From Bacteroidota bacterium (lineage in GTDB: Bacteria; Bacteroidota; Bacteroidia; Bacteroidales; VadinHA17): DNA of 45,739 nucleotides. The number at the start of each line of letters is the position of its first letter. Within the stretch, counting starts at the first letter, position 1. Below, piece by piece: positions 24,874 to 33,396 of the stretch. The notes beneath the pieces were generated by a model. That model was given only the letters and a program-made list of their open reading frames with translations, made no database searches and had not been told where the DNA came from. The position numbers and the translations under genes were made by a program. The stretch spans positions 1 to 45,739 of the forward strand of contig QKGI01000097.1 in NCBI GenBank assembly GCA_003250475.1, in the 5' to 3' direction.

Positions 24874-25041
24874 TTATGCCGGATGAATAGCCTCAACTGG
24901 GCAAACGTCGGCGCAGGCACCACAATCGGTACATATATCCGGGTCAATCTTGTAGATATCGCCTTCAGATATAGCCTCAACCGGACATTCATCTATACAG
25001 GTTCCGCAAGCTGTGCAATCATCAGAAATTTTGTAAGCCAT
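24874..25041 (-). CDS. 2[4Fe-4S] ferredoxin
   Basis: A 55-residue electron carrier of the clostridial type. Two cluster motifs are visible, CTACGTCIDECP and CTDCGACADVCP, each CxxCxxCxxxCP, so two [4Fe-4S] clusters are expected. Both are followed by VEAI, reflecting the internal duplication of this family. Such ferredoxins serve low-potential enzymes such as pyruvate:ferredoxin oxidoreductase and are usual in anaerobes. The gene is monocistronic with a clear terminator; a near-match -7 sequence (TAATTTTA) lies upstream. Confidence 0.96.
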   Translation of the reverse strand: MAYKISDDCTACGTCIDECPVEAISEGDIYKIDPDICTDCGACADVCPVEAIHPA

Positions 25042-25130
25042 TATTGATGTTGTTTTAAAGATTTCGGCGTAAAATTATCTCTTATTTTTATAAGTTCCTA
25101 ACCAAAAAGAAATAAATTTCATCTTAGGTT

Positions 25131-26321
25131 TCAGTGCATCATATTAAGTGCCAGCCAGGCCAGGATTGCTGTTCCTGTGGCCATCGCCGGTTCGTCGATG
25201 TCGAATGTTGAGGTATGCAATTGTCTGATGGTATCGCCTTCTTTCGTGACTCCCAGACGGTACATTAATGAAGGGTATTTTTCAGCATAGAATGAGAAGT
25301 CTTCCGACCCCATCCTGGGATCTATGTCTCTCACCTTATCGCTGCCAAGGAGCTTCCCGCACAGGGAGGCTGCACGCCTGGTCAGGTCGCTGTTATTGAC
25401 CAGCACCGGGTAGCCCTCAACAATTTTCATATCTATCCGAACTCCTTTTTCAGCAGCAAGACTGCCTGTGATCCTGAGCATCAGCTCCTTTGCAGCCTGC
25501 CGCCACCTCTCGTCGAATGTCCTGAATGTGCCAGCAATTTCAACTTTCTCAGGAATAACATTGGTGGCACCCATACCTGTTATCCTGCCTATACCCAGGA
25601 CTGTAGGAGCCTGCTCAAGGGCAGCTTTTTCTATCATATCCTTAAGCTTTATCACCAGCTCCGAGGCTATACGTATCTGGTCGGTATGCTCTGAGGGCCG
25701 TGCAGCGTGGCCGCCTTTGCCGGTCACAGTGATGTATATCTCATCACATGAAGCCATTGCGGGGCCTGAACAGAATCCAGCCGTTCCTGAGAGTAGCTCA
25801 GGGGCAACATGCTGTCCGAGAAATATGTCAGGGTGGTAGTTGTCCAGGATTCCGGAATCAGTAATAAGTTTAGCCCCTCCCGGAGCCTTTTCCTCTCCGG
25901 GCTGGAAGACAAGCAAGGCTTTGCCGCTGAACCTGTCACGCATCCTGTTGATAATCCTGGCTGCCCCCACAAGCATTGCCATATGCGCATCATGGCCGCA
26001 GGCATGCATCACTCCGTTGTTAATGCTGCAATATGAAGTGTTATTATCCTCAGTTACCGGCAGTGCGTCCATGTCGGCACGCAGGCCTGCTGTCAGTCCC
26101 GCACCGGGAAGACCTCCCCCGATGACCCCTATTATCCCTGTGCCGGCAACACCTGTGATATGTTCAATGCCTTCCCTTCGGAGTAATCCGCTTATATATG
26201 CCGAAGTATTATTCTCACCGTATGAAAGCTCGGGGTGCCTGTGGAGATGCCTTCTTATCTCTATGATATCCGGGAGAAGAGCTTCAGCTTCCCTTAGTAT
26301 TTGTTTTCCTGGAAACATCAT
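25131..26321 (-). CDS. M20 family amidohydrolase (N-acyl amino acid hydrolase type)
   Basis: A zinc-type peptidase of the M20D group, which removes acyl groups from amino acids (hippurate or N-acetyl derivatives). The 396-residue protein shows the metal site in order: ADMDALP, HACGHDAHMA, the catalytic Glu pair in PGEEKAPGG, a His in LGQHVAPE and a final His in QLHTSTFD. The lid domain lies at about residues 190-300 (VTGKGGHAARP). No signal peptide is seen, so it is cytoplasmic. It starts 15 bp after the stop of the 1091-residue gene and is likely co-transcribed. The exact substrate cannot be told. Confidence 0.92.
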   Translation of the reverse strand: MMFPGKQILREAEALLPDIIEIRRHLHRHPELSYGENNTSAYISGLLRREGIEHITGVAGTGIIGVIGGGLPGAGLTAGLRADMDALPVTEDNNTSYCSINNGVMHACGHDAHMAMLVGAARIINRMRDRFSGKALLVFQPGEEKAPGGAKLITDSGILDNYHPDIFLGQHVAPELLSGTAGFCSGPAMASCDEIYITVTGKGGHAARPSEHTDQIRIASELVIKLKDMIEKAALEQAPTVLGIGRITGMGATNVIPEKVEIAGTFRTFDERWRQAAKELMLRITGSLAAEKGVRIDMKIVEGYPVLVNNSDLTRRAASLCGKLLGSDKVRDIDPRMGSEDFSFYAEKYPSLMYRLGVTKEGDTIRQLHTSTFDIDEPAMATGTAILAWLALNMMH

Positions 26322-26336
26322 GTCACTGTTCCGGGG

Positions 26337-29300
26337 TCAGAAATCCAGGCTGAAGGAGAGGTAGAATATTTTAGGAAGGATATAGCCGTTATCCACTCCC
26401 CACGCCAGGTCGGCTCTGACAAAGTACCCGAACACCTGTGCCCTTACCCCTGAGCCGAAGCCCATAACCAGCGGTTCACGCATCGAGTCGAGGGTCACTT
26501 TCACCGGGCCGTTCTCATATACTTTGTCATTCCAGTAGTTCTCATTGCCCCATGGATCCCAGCCGGTCCATGCCATACCCACATCATAAAACCCGACTAT
26601 CTGCACACTGTTGAGAAAGTTTGATCTCAGGGGGTGGCCGGCAAAATACCTTATCACAGGCCACCGCAGCTCACTGTTGATAAGAGCGAAGTTGCTGCCG
26701 TTACGGATGTTCTGCGAGAAGCCTCTCATATTTGTTGCCAGGGCCTGGAAACCGTAGCTGACATATGGATTGACAGGGACGGTCTGGTCAAACATAGGGA
26801 CCTTGTTGAAGAAGTAGCCCATCCAGTTGTCAACGCCACCCATATAGTATATGAGTCTGGCAGGGCCGAAAGAGGTACTGGCCGCAAACCTGTTGGCCCA
26901 GATAAGATCACGGTGGATCTTCTGATAATGCCTTATATCTGCACCCAGAACAAACATGTCCCTGTTCTTTTCCGTCACCTCACGGTAATATTCACCAAAG
27001 ATCTTGAACCGTGTTCCGTAGTATATGTTTATTGTTCTCTTGCGCGTGTTATCATAGATAAGCTCTGCCTTCAGACCTGCCCAGTGACGATTAAAGGAGG
27101 GAGCCATCAGGCTGGCCTGGTCAGTCGATTGCACCACATAGCTGTCATACCTGTAGGTCAGTGTCCCTTTCAAAGCAAGGACGGCACTCAGGGGTTTCCT
27201 GAGCGACATGTATGTTGTATAGCTTTTTATCTTGTAGTAGCTGGTGTCATTATAACTGTCAAATGACTGTTTGTGGAAGATTACCTGCTTGTCAAATTTT
27301 CCCCGCAGGGCCTCGAGGCTTACCAGGTATTCATTACTGTCAAAGTTGCCTGAGAACCTGAAGCCTCCTGTAATGCGATAATCCTCAAAGAGATCCAGCG
27401 TTCCGATCTTGAAGAGCATATTCAGCCCGGGGTTGAAATAGGGGGCCCCTCCGTTGTATGCCTGGTAGGTGTTGTTCAGGAAATTAAAGTCAATCTGGGT
27501 GGCAGTGTAGTTGTTGTAGAAGGCAGGACGGTAAACCAGGGCGTCAGGCATAGGCATCCTGGCCGTGTCAAGGTTGATATCCATATAATCTTTGCGCCAC
27601 TGCAGCTCATAATAGTTCTCCTTCTCCTTCTCAAAAACGTAGTTACGGAAGTCTATCGGTTCATCGGCTGATGCAAAATACTCATAAAGAGGCTTTTTGA
27701 GCGTGTCGTTCATCCTGGCACGTTCCATCAGCAGAGAGTCTCTCAGCCTGTTTATGCTGTCAGCCGCTCTCAGAATATTTGTCTCCTCTTTCCTCCATAG
27801 GGTAGTCCGGATCTCATCGCTCCTTACCGGAGGAGCATCGGCTGTGGGTCCTGAAAGGAGCCTGTACCGGCCATCATCAAATATTACGGCGGCATCCCTG
27901 CCTCCTTTCCTGTCAAAGGCTTCCAGATTTCGCGGGAAGTCGGTTGCCTGCCTGGCATCGATGAAGTACGAGTAATGCATCGCTGTGTCTACATATGCTA
28001 TTGAGCTGTCAATGGTAGCATCGTAGTAATTAAAAATGCCATTACCGTTACCGATAAATCCCGTTGATCCGGCTGAAGGTTCAACCGGGCTCAGGTGATC
28101 CTGGAGCGTCCGTTCATCAAGTCTCGTCAACTGCCCGTTCCTGTTGCGGAGATCATATGTGAAGAGATTATATGTCAGCCCGGTTCTTTCCTGCGGGTCA
28201 CCCCTGTTGGTAAGTGAGTCTGTAAGCCTGTTTGATGAGAATATTATGGTTTCATCTTTTCCCCTGACGAAGGCGGGGTAAAGGTCATCGGCCACATCAA
28301 AGGTTATTCTCTCGTTGGTACCGCTGATGATTGTATGAATATAGATATCGGTCATGCCGTTGATGATGGCCGATACAACCAGCCTGGTGCCGTCGGGGGA
28401 GTAGGAGAGTGACAGTACCTTCTCAAAGAAAGGCATGGTACGCTGTTCGAACTGTTTCTGGTCAGGACGGTAGAAGTAAAGCTGCACACCGCCCTTCTCC
28501 TCGTTGGCAAATGTCAGTATCTGACCGCCAGGGTGCCAGGTAATCACAGGGTAGGTGTGGTCAACCGACTGCTCGTACTTGGGTTCTGCTGTAAATATCT
28601 TTTTCGTTTTCCCGGTTGAGGTATCGTAAAGCCATATTCTTCTCTTTCCCCAGTCATTGGCCACCCAGGCTACCATACGGCCGTCAGGGCTTACTTTTAC
28701 AGTGGTGAACCGTTCGTTGGGTCTCGCCTTCCTGATCTCACCGGGCTTACTGTAATCCTCTCCCGGTTTTACCTCATAGTAATTACTGTAGTAGGTCCTC
28801 CAGTCGCGGTAGGTATCCTTGATGCTTTTGCCAAGACCGTAGAGAAAACCGTCCTCAATGTTCTTGTAGATTTTGGTGAGATAAATAATATTCGGGATAA
28901 TGGCATCACCATACGTCTCACCGATGTACTTCCAGAAAGAGTGGCCTGCATAGACAGCCTCCTCATATTCGAGATTGTCAAGGTTTTTATACCTGCCATT
29001 CTCAAATCCGTCCCTGACACGGTTATCGGTCTCACTGTCCCATCCGCCGGCAACATAGTTAATAAGACCCTTGATGTACCAGTCCGGGATCTGTATGTTA
29101 GAGCCGCTTGTAACCCTGTCACGCACATCGGCATTATATATCATCTCATAGACGACAACCTCAGCCACGGCAGAGGCTATAAGCCTGCTGAACTCTTCAT
29201 GATCCCCGTTGAACCAGAGCATTATCTTATTTTTAATGACCCTGCTGTATCCCCCCACGTTGTAGTCTTCCTCTGCCGAGATGAGGCCTATGTTGCTCTG

Positions 29301-29612
29301 TCTGAAATCATTTTTCTTATTATAGATTATCAGAATAGGACGTTTGTCAAGCGTATAATCGAAATAATCCTCTATCTCATTCAGTTTCTCGGATGCAGTC
29401 TTGCAGGCAAATTCCGCCACCTCACGGCCGAACTCGTTGTAGTAGCAGTCCATATTGTCAAATCTGAAATAGGTCCAGTAAAAGTCCTTGTACTGTACCC
29501 GGTTCTTGCCGAAAGTCATCTGCATTCCGTTGTAAAACTGGCCTGATGCCGGTGTCACCAGCAGGAAACAGAGAACAGCAAAAAGTAGTATGTAGAGCTT
29601 TTTTCTTATCAT
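26337..29612 (-). CDS. Pseudo-peptidase/beta-propeller/outer-membrane barrel protein
   Basis: A 1091-residue exported protein with three apparent parts. After a signal peptide ending at SGQ (residue 25), residues about 45-290 resemble the peptidase MA (gluzincin) fold, but the zinc motif is lost: where HExxH is expected there is AEVVV (150-154), and the WxxEG motif reads WYIKG (178-182). Residues about 300-560 contain PD40/WD40-like repeats (KVSPDGRMVAWV, LSYSPDGTRLVV), as in TolB. The last 400 or so residues are beta-rich and end like an Omp85/surface-antigen barrel (VRADLAWGVD, YLSFSLDF). Function is unknown; it may be a surface or translocation scaffold. It is likely co-transcribed with the amidohydrolase. 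Confidence 0.8.
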   Translation of the reverse strand: MIRKKLYILLFAVLCFLLVTPASGQFYNGMQMTFGKNRVQYKDFYWTYFRFDNMDCYYNEFGREVAEFACKTASEKLNEIEDYFDYTLDKRPILIIYNKKNDFRQSNIGLISAEEDYNVGGYSRVIKNKIMLWFNGDHEEFSRLIASAVAEVVVYEMIYNADVRDRVTSGSNIQIPDWYIKGLINYVAGGWDSETDNRVRDGFENGRYKNLDNLEYEEAVYAGHSFWKYIGETYGDAIIPNIIYLTKIYKNIEDGFLYGLGKSIKDTYRDWRTYYSNYYEVKPGEDYSKPGEIRKARPNERFTTVKVSPDGRMVAWVANDWGKRRIWLYDTSTGKTKKIFTAEPKYEQSVDHTYPVITWHPGGQILTFANEEKGGVQLYFYRPDQKQFEQRTMPFFEKVLSLSYSPDGTRLVVSAIINGMTDIYIHTIISGTNERITFDVADDLYPAFVRGKDETIIFSSNRLTDSLTNRGDPQERTGLTYNLFTYDLRNRNGQLTRLDERTLQDHLSPVEPSAGSTGFIGNGNGIFNYYDATIDSSIAYVDTAMHYSYFIDARQATDFPRNLEAFDRKGGRDAAVIFDDGRYRLLSGPTADAPPVRSDEIRTTLWRKEETNILRAADSINRLRDSLLMERARMNDTLKKPLYEYFASADEPIDFRNYVFEKEKENYYELQWRKDYMDINLDTARMPMPDALVYRPAFYNNYTATQIDFNFLNNTYQAYNGGAPYFNPGLNMLFKIGTLDLFEDYRITGGFRFSGNFDSNEYLVSLEALRGKFDKQVIFHKQSFDSYNDTSYYKIKSYTTYMSLRKPLSAVLALKGTLTYRYDSYVVQSTDQASLMAPSFNRHWAGLKAELIYDNTRKRTINIYYGTRFKIFGEYYREVTEKNRDMFVLGADIRHYQKIHRDLIWANRFAASTSFGPARLIYYMGGVDNWMGYFFNKVPMFDQTVPVNPYVSYGFQALATNMRGFSQNIRNGSNFALINSELRWPVIRYFAGHPLRSNFLNSVQIVGFYDVGMAWTGWDPWGNENYWNDKVYENGPVKVTLDSMREPLVMGFGSGVRAQVFGYFVRADLAWGVDNGYILPKIFYLSFSLDF

Positions 29613-29941
29613 AAGCTATGGCAGAACGCCCTCTCCGGTTGAAACAAAATCTGTTCCAAAGAGAGGTTCTCTGTGACAAAACTAATGGATAAACCAATAA
29701 AAAAACAGTAGCATATACTTTTTTATTAATTTTGATGGTTATTATGATACTGCCTTATCTGGCCCGTTATTTGTTCTTTGGGAACGGTAATGTTTTTTCA
29801 GCCTGATCTGACAGTATTGAATAATGAATGAGAAGCCCCGTACAGTTAAGGAATGGGGAGGTTTGAAGGGTTATTCAATATACCATGTAAATTCTCCCGT
29901 TATGCGGGGCAGGTATTGTGACCATTAAAAAATTCTTGAAG
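29613..29941. other. Divergent intergenic region with promoter boxes and nested inverted repeats
   Basis: This gap of 329 bp separates divergent genes. It holds a minus-strand box (29677-29684), a plus-strand TAATTTTG at 29727-29734 that could start a leader of about 200 bases for the DUF1573 gene, and a nested inverted repeat in that leader: GCCCCG (29835-29840) with CGGGGC (29905-29910), and GGGAG (29856-29860) with CTCCC (29894-29898). No coding gene was seen beyond a 20-codon open frame at about 29746. Confidence 0.45.
29677..29684 (-). promoter_or_regulatory. Candidate -7 box for the propeller/barrel gene
   Basis: The minus strand reads TAGTTTTG, matching TAnnTTTG, 65 bases before ATG 29612. 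Confidence 0.4.
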
Positions 29942-31033
29942 ATGAAAAGAAGTTTATCGTTGTTGGCCTTTTTGCTGGTTGCTGCAGCTCTTGTTGCCCA
30001 GCCAAAGCTTAATTTTACCACTACACGTTATGACTACGGGACTATCAAAGAGGGGGAAGGCAAGAAAGAAGCTGTCTTCAATTTTACAAACACAGGTGAT
30101 TCTGTGCTGGTCATAACCAGGGTTCAGCCTTCATGCGGATGCACAGCATCAGAATATACTAAGTCTCCGATTCCTCCCGGTGGCAAGGGTTTTGTTACCG
30201 CGGTGTTTGACCCCCGTGGTTACAGCAGCCGGTTTGCCAAGAGCATTTCGGTCTATTCCAATGCCAGGCCGGCAGTAACTGTTCTGATCATCGAAGGGCA
30301 GGTTGAGCCACGCGAAAAGACAGTTGAGGAGCTATATACCTTTGCGGTCGGACCGGTGAGGTTCCAGTCAAACCACCTGGCCTTCACTACTACAAAGAAG
30401 ACAGAGAAGAAGATCAGGGTGATGCCTGTTATAAACACATCGAAAGAACCTGCCAGGATTGAGTTTGAGGGCGTGCCGGCCCACCTCTCCCTGAAGGTGA
30501 GCCCCGCTGTCCTGAAGCCCGGAGAAAAAGGGATGATAGAGGGCACCTATGATGCGAAGCTCAATAGCAGCAACTGGGGTAATGTGAACGATCTGGTGAG
30601 GATAAAGGTCAATGATAAGCCCCAGCCCAACGTATATATGTATGTCTCAGCCAACCTCGTCGAGGATTTCTCAGGCATGAGCAGCCAGGAGCTTGCCAAA
30701 GCCCCTGTTTTAAAGCTGGAGTCAAACACTGTAGATTTCGGAACGGTAAAGCAGAACTCATCTGCTGATGTTGAGTTTGTCTTTACCAACGAGGGGAAGA
30801 GCGATCTTATAATCAGGCACGTAAAAGCCGGTTGTGGCTGTACGGCTCTCATGCCCACGGAGAATGTCATCAAGCCGGGAGACAGGGGTTCCATAAAGGC
30901 CAGGTTCAACTCCGGCGGATACAAGGGCCAGATATACAAGAACATCTTCATCTATACCAATGATCCCAAGAACTCAGAGGTTATGCTGATGATTAAAGGA
31001 GAGGTGCTGGTTGAACCGGGAACCGGGAAATAG
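29942..31033 (+). CDS. Exported protein with two DUF1573 domains
   Basis: A 363-residue exported protein from ATG 29942, where a clean signal peptide (MKRSLSLLAFLLVAAALVAQ) begins; a GTG 24 bases earlier is possible but less fitting. Two DUF1573 (ASPM/SPD-2/Hydin-like) beta-sandwich domains are seen at about residues 25-125 and 255-355, each with the signature CGCTA and a KPGD or PPGG turn. A less conserved, similar domain lies between them. DUF1573 proteins are abundant in Bacteroidota and are thought to be surface or periplasmic, with no proven function. meaB follows after 24 bp, although the two have no evident functional link. Confidence 0.87.
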   Translation: MKRSLSLLAFLLVAAALVAQPKLNFTTTRYDYGTIKEGEGKKEAVFNFTNTGDSVLVITRVQPSCGCTASEYTKSPIPPGGKGFVTAVFDPRGYSSRFAKSISVYSNARPAVTVLIIEGQVEPREKTVEELYTFAVGPVRFQSNHLAFTTTKKTEKKIRVMPVINTSKEPARIEFEGVPAHLSLKVSPAVLKPGEKGMIEGTYDAKLNSSNWGNVNDLVRIKVNDKPQPNVYMYVSANLVEDFSGMSSQELAKAPVLKLESNTVDFGTVKQNSSADVEFVFTNEGKSDLIIRHVKAGCGCTALMPTENVIKPGDRGSIKARFNSGGYKGQIYKNIFIYTNDPKNSEVMLMIKGEVLVEPGTGK

Positions 31034-31057
31034 TTTGCATCCGGAGTTATTGTCCAG

Positions 31058-32158
31058 ATGAGCAGGGAAAAGCGGTCCGAAGGTGCTCTTTCGGTTCAGA
31101 AGGGAGTAGCCCAGCCCCCGAGCATAAATCCTGATATGTTAAACCGCCTGAAGAACAGCAGGCGGAAGAGGCTTACTGCCGACGATTATGCCGACGGGAT
31201 ACTACATGGTGACCGGACGATACTAAGCCGGGCCATAACACTTATTGAAAGTAACCTGCCAGAGCATTATGACATTGCTCAGGCTGTGGTGGAGCGTTGC
31301 CTGCCTGCCAGCTCCCGTTCTGTCAGGCTGGGAATAACGGGGGTCCCCGGAGCCGGCAAGAGTACATTCATTGATACTTTCGGCACTATCCTTACGCGAC
31401 ACTACGGCAGGCGTCTTGCCGTTCTGGCCATTGACCCGAGCAGTCAGCAAAGCGGAGGCAGTATCATGGGTGACAAAACCCGGATGGAGCAGCTAAGCAC
31501 TGACCCCGATGCCTTTATCCGTCCGTCCCCTTCTGCCGGTACCCTCGGGGGGGTCGCACGTAAGACACGTGAGACGATCATACTATGCGAAGCAGCCGGA
31601 TTTGACACGATACTCGTTGAGACTGTCGGGGTAGGGCAATCGGAGACGGCAGCCCACTCAATGGTCGATTTCTTCCTCGTACTGATGCTCGCCGGTGCAG
31701 GAGATGAACTGCAGGGTATCAAACGCGGCATAATGGAAATGGCAGATACCATAATCATCACCAAGGCTGACGGAAGTAACGTTAGAAAGGCAGAGATGGC
31801 CAGGGTGGAATATAAGAACGCCCTACATCTTTTCCCTCCCTCCCCGTCAAAGTGGAACCCCAGGGTGATGACCTGTTCCTCGCTGGAAAAGAGAGGCATA
31901 GCCGAGGTGTGGGAGACAATACGTGATTATGTGAGCATAACAAAGAGCAACGGCTGGTTCTGGGAGAGAAGAAGAGAACAGGCAGTGACCAGGATGCATG
32001 AGACCATCATCGACACCCTCAAGCACTCTTTCTATAGCCACCCTGAAGTGATGGCACTGCTTCCCGAACTGGAAAAGCAGCTGCGTGAGGGAGAGACAAC
32101 CTCATATAAGCCTGCATTAATACTGCTCGACAAATATTTTAACTCCAAGGGGCAGTAA
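31058..32158 (+). CDS. meaB: Methylmalonyl-CoA mutase-associated GTPase MeaB
   Basis: MeaB is a G3E GTPase that loads and protects the adenosylcobalamin cofactor of methylmalonyl-CoA mutase. The 366-residue protein carries the P-loop GVPGAGKS (residues 95-102), AIDPSSQQSGGSIMGDKTRM, VETVGVGQSE as the switch region and ITKADG as the base-recognition motif. It is also known as ArgK from an older assignment. The mutase genes are not in this window. It implies B12-dependent succinate-propionate interconversion, in line with the carboxyltransferase and biotin carrier at 11-13 kb. Confidence 0.95.
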   Translation: MSREKRSEGALSVQKGVAQPPSINPDMLNRLKNSRRKRLTADDYADGILHGDRTILSRAITLIESNLPEHYDIAQAVVERCLPASSRSVRLGITGVPGAGKSTFIDTFGTILTRHYGRRLAVLAIDPSSQQSGGSIMGDKTRMEQLSTDPDAFIRPSPSAGTLGGVARKTRETIILCEAAGFDTILVETVGVGQSETAAHSMVDFFLVLMLAGAGDELQGIKRGIMEMADTIIITKADGSNVRKAEMARVEYKNALHLFPPSPSKWNPRVMTCSSLEKRGIAEVWETIRDYVSITKSNGWFWERRREQAVTRMHETIIDTLKHSFYSHPEVMALLPELEKQLREGETTSYKPALILLDKYFNSKGQ

Positions 32159-32169
32159 CTAAATATTAA

Positions 32170-32177
32170 TATCTTTG
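32170..32177 (+). promoter_or_regulatory. Candidate -7 box for the TlpA-like gene
   Basis: TATCTTTG matches TAnnTTTG and lies 43 bases before ATG 32221, in the AT-rich gap after meaB. Confidence 0.5.
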
Positions 32178-32220
32178 AACCATTGAAAAATAAATATGTT
32201 TATCGAATAAAAACTTTCAG

Positions 32221-33327
32221 ATGAAAAAGACACTTATCCTTCTTCTGGTCATAGCCATGACCGCCTCCTGTGCCAGGGAACAGAAATTTACAGTTTCCGG
32301 TACCATTGACGGCGCCACCAATGAAACAGTCGTTTTGCAGAAACGGGTGCCCGGCAGCTATGAAGTCATAGACACCGCAGTTATTGAGAATGGTGCATTC
32401 ATGATGACCGGCACCATTGCCTATCCGCAGATGGTTAATCTCGCTATCAAGGGTAAGAGAGGCGGACTTAATTTCTTTATTGAGAATTCAGATATTACAA
32501 TTCACGGTAACGTCGATTCTCTTTATAAAGCTTCGGTAACAGGCTCGAAGACGCAGGCTGAGTTTGATGCATACAAGGCCTCTTTTGAAGAATCGAATGC
32601 CGAGATGTCGCAGATATATGACAAGTACCGCCAGGCCAGAATGGACGGAAATACAGAGCTGGCATCTTCAATCGAGAAGGAACTGGAAGCGCTGGATGCC
32701 AAACAGACCGAACTCAAAAAAGAATTTATTGCCAATAACCCGGGATCTTATGTCACTCCTATAGTGTTGGGTGAGATCTCCTACTACCTGGAAGCTGATG
32801 AGATGGAAAATCTCCTTGCCGGGCTCGATACCTCCCTCAACCAGGTACAGGTCATTAAAACCATGAAAGAAAGACTGGTTGCCCTCAAGTCAGTTGCAGT
32901 AGGCCAGAAAGCCCCTGACTTCACGCTTAATGATGCTGACGGCAATCCTGTATCGCTGTATTCCAAACTGGACGGAAATACCAAACTCCTGCTGGTCGAT
33001 TTCTGGGCAGCATGGTGTGGCCCCTGCCGCCAGGAAAACCCGAATGTTGTAGCAGTCTGGAAAGAGTATAACAAAAAGGGTTTTGATGTATTCGGTGTAT
33101 CACTCGACCGCAGCAAGGAAGACTGGCTTAAGGCTATCAACGACGATCACCTTACCTGGACTCATGTATCCGACCTGAAGTACTGGGATTGTGCACCTGC
33201 AAAGATGTATGCCGTAAGCGCCATCCCTTCCAACTTCCTTCTCGATGGTGAGGGTGTGATTATAGGTCATAACCTGAGGGGTGAGGCTCTTGCACTGAAA
33301 GTAAAAGAGGTGCTTGACGCTAAATAA
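32221..33327 (+). CDS. TlpA-like thioredoxin lipoprotein with DUF4369 domain
   Basis: A 368-residue lipoprotein (lipobox TASC, Cys17). An N-terminal DUF4369 beta-domain (about 22-115) is followed by a helical linker (about 115-225) and a C-terminal thioredoxin-fold AhpC/TlpA domain (about 228-368). The redox motif is WCGPC with Cys266 and Cys269, followed by a cis-Pro loop (SAIPSNFLLD). It probably acts as a periplasmic thiol-disulfide reductase. This architecture is typical of Bacteroidota, where many paralogues exist; the partner protein cannot be named. The gene has its own candidate promoter and a good terminator, so it appears monocistronic. Confidence 0.93.
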   Translation: MKKTLILLLVIAMTASCAREQKFTVSGTIDGATNETVVLQKRVPGSYEVIDTAVIENGAFMMTGTIAYPQMVNLAIKGKRGGLNFFIENSDITIHGNVDSLYKASVTGSKTQAEFDAYKASFEESNAEMSQIYDKYRQARMDGNTELASSIEKELEALDAKQTELKKEFIANNPGSYVTPIVLGEISYYLEADEMENLLAGLDTSLNQVQVIKTMKERLVALKSVAVGQKAPDFTLNDADGNPVSLYSKLDGNTKLLLVDFWAAWCGPCRQENPNVVAVWKEYNKKGFDVFGVSLDRSKEDWLKAINDDHLTWTHVSDLKYWDCAPAKMYAVSAIPSNFLLDGEGVIIGHNLRGEALALKVKEVLDAK

Positions 33328-33350
33328 GTAAAAAAAAGACTAATTTAGGA

Positions 33351-33385
33351 AGCCGTTGGGATACATGTCTCAACGGCTTTGTTAT
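33351..33385 (+). terminator. Intrinsic terminator after the TlpA-like gene
   Basis: An 8-bp perfect stem (AGCCGTTG at 33351-33358 with CAACGGCT at 33371-33378), extendable by three pairs including one G-T, is followed by TTGTTAT. It lies 23 bases past the stop codon. Confidence 0.75.
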
Positions 33386-33396
33386 ACTAAATCTAA

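Noticed and set aside
26634-27266. Plus-strand open frame of 210 codons inside the 1091-residue gene
   Set aside because: It is the mirror of the barrel-coding region with no motif or plausible start signal. The 201-codon frame at 28941-29546 was rejected for the same reason.
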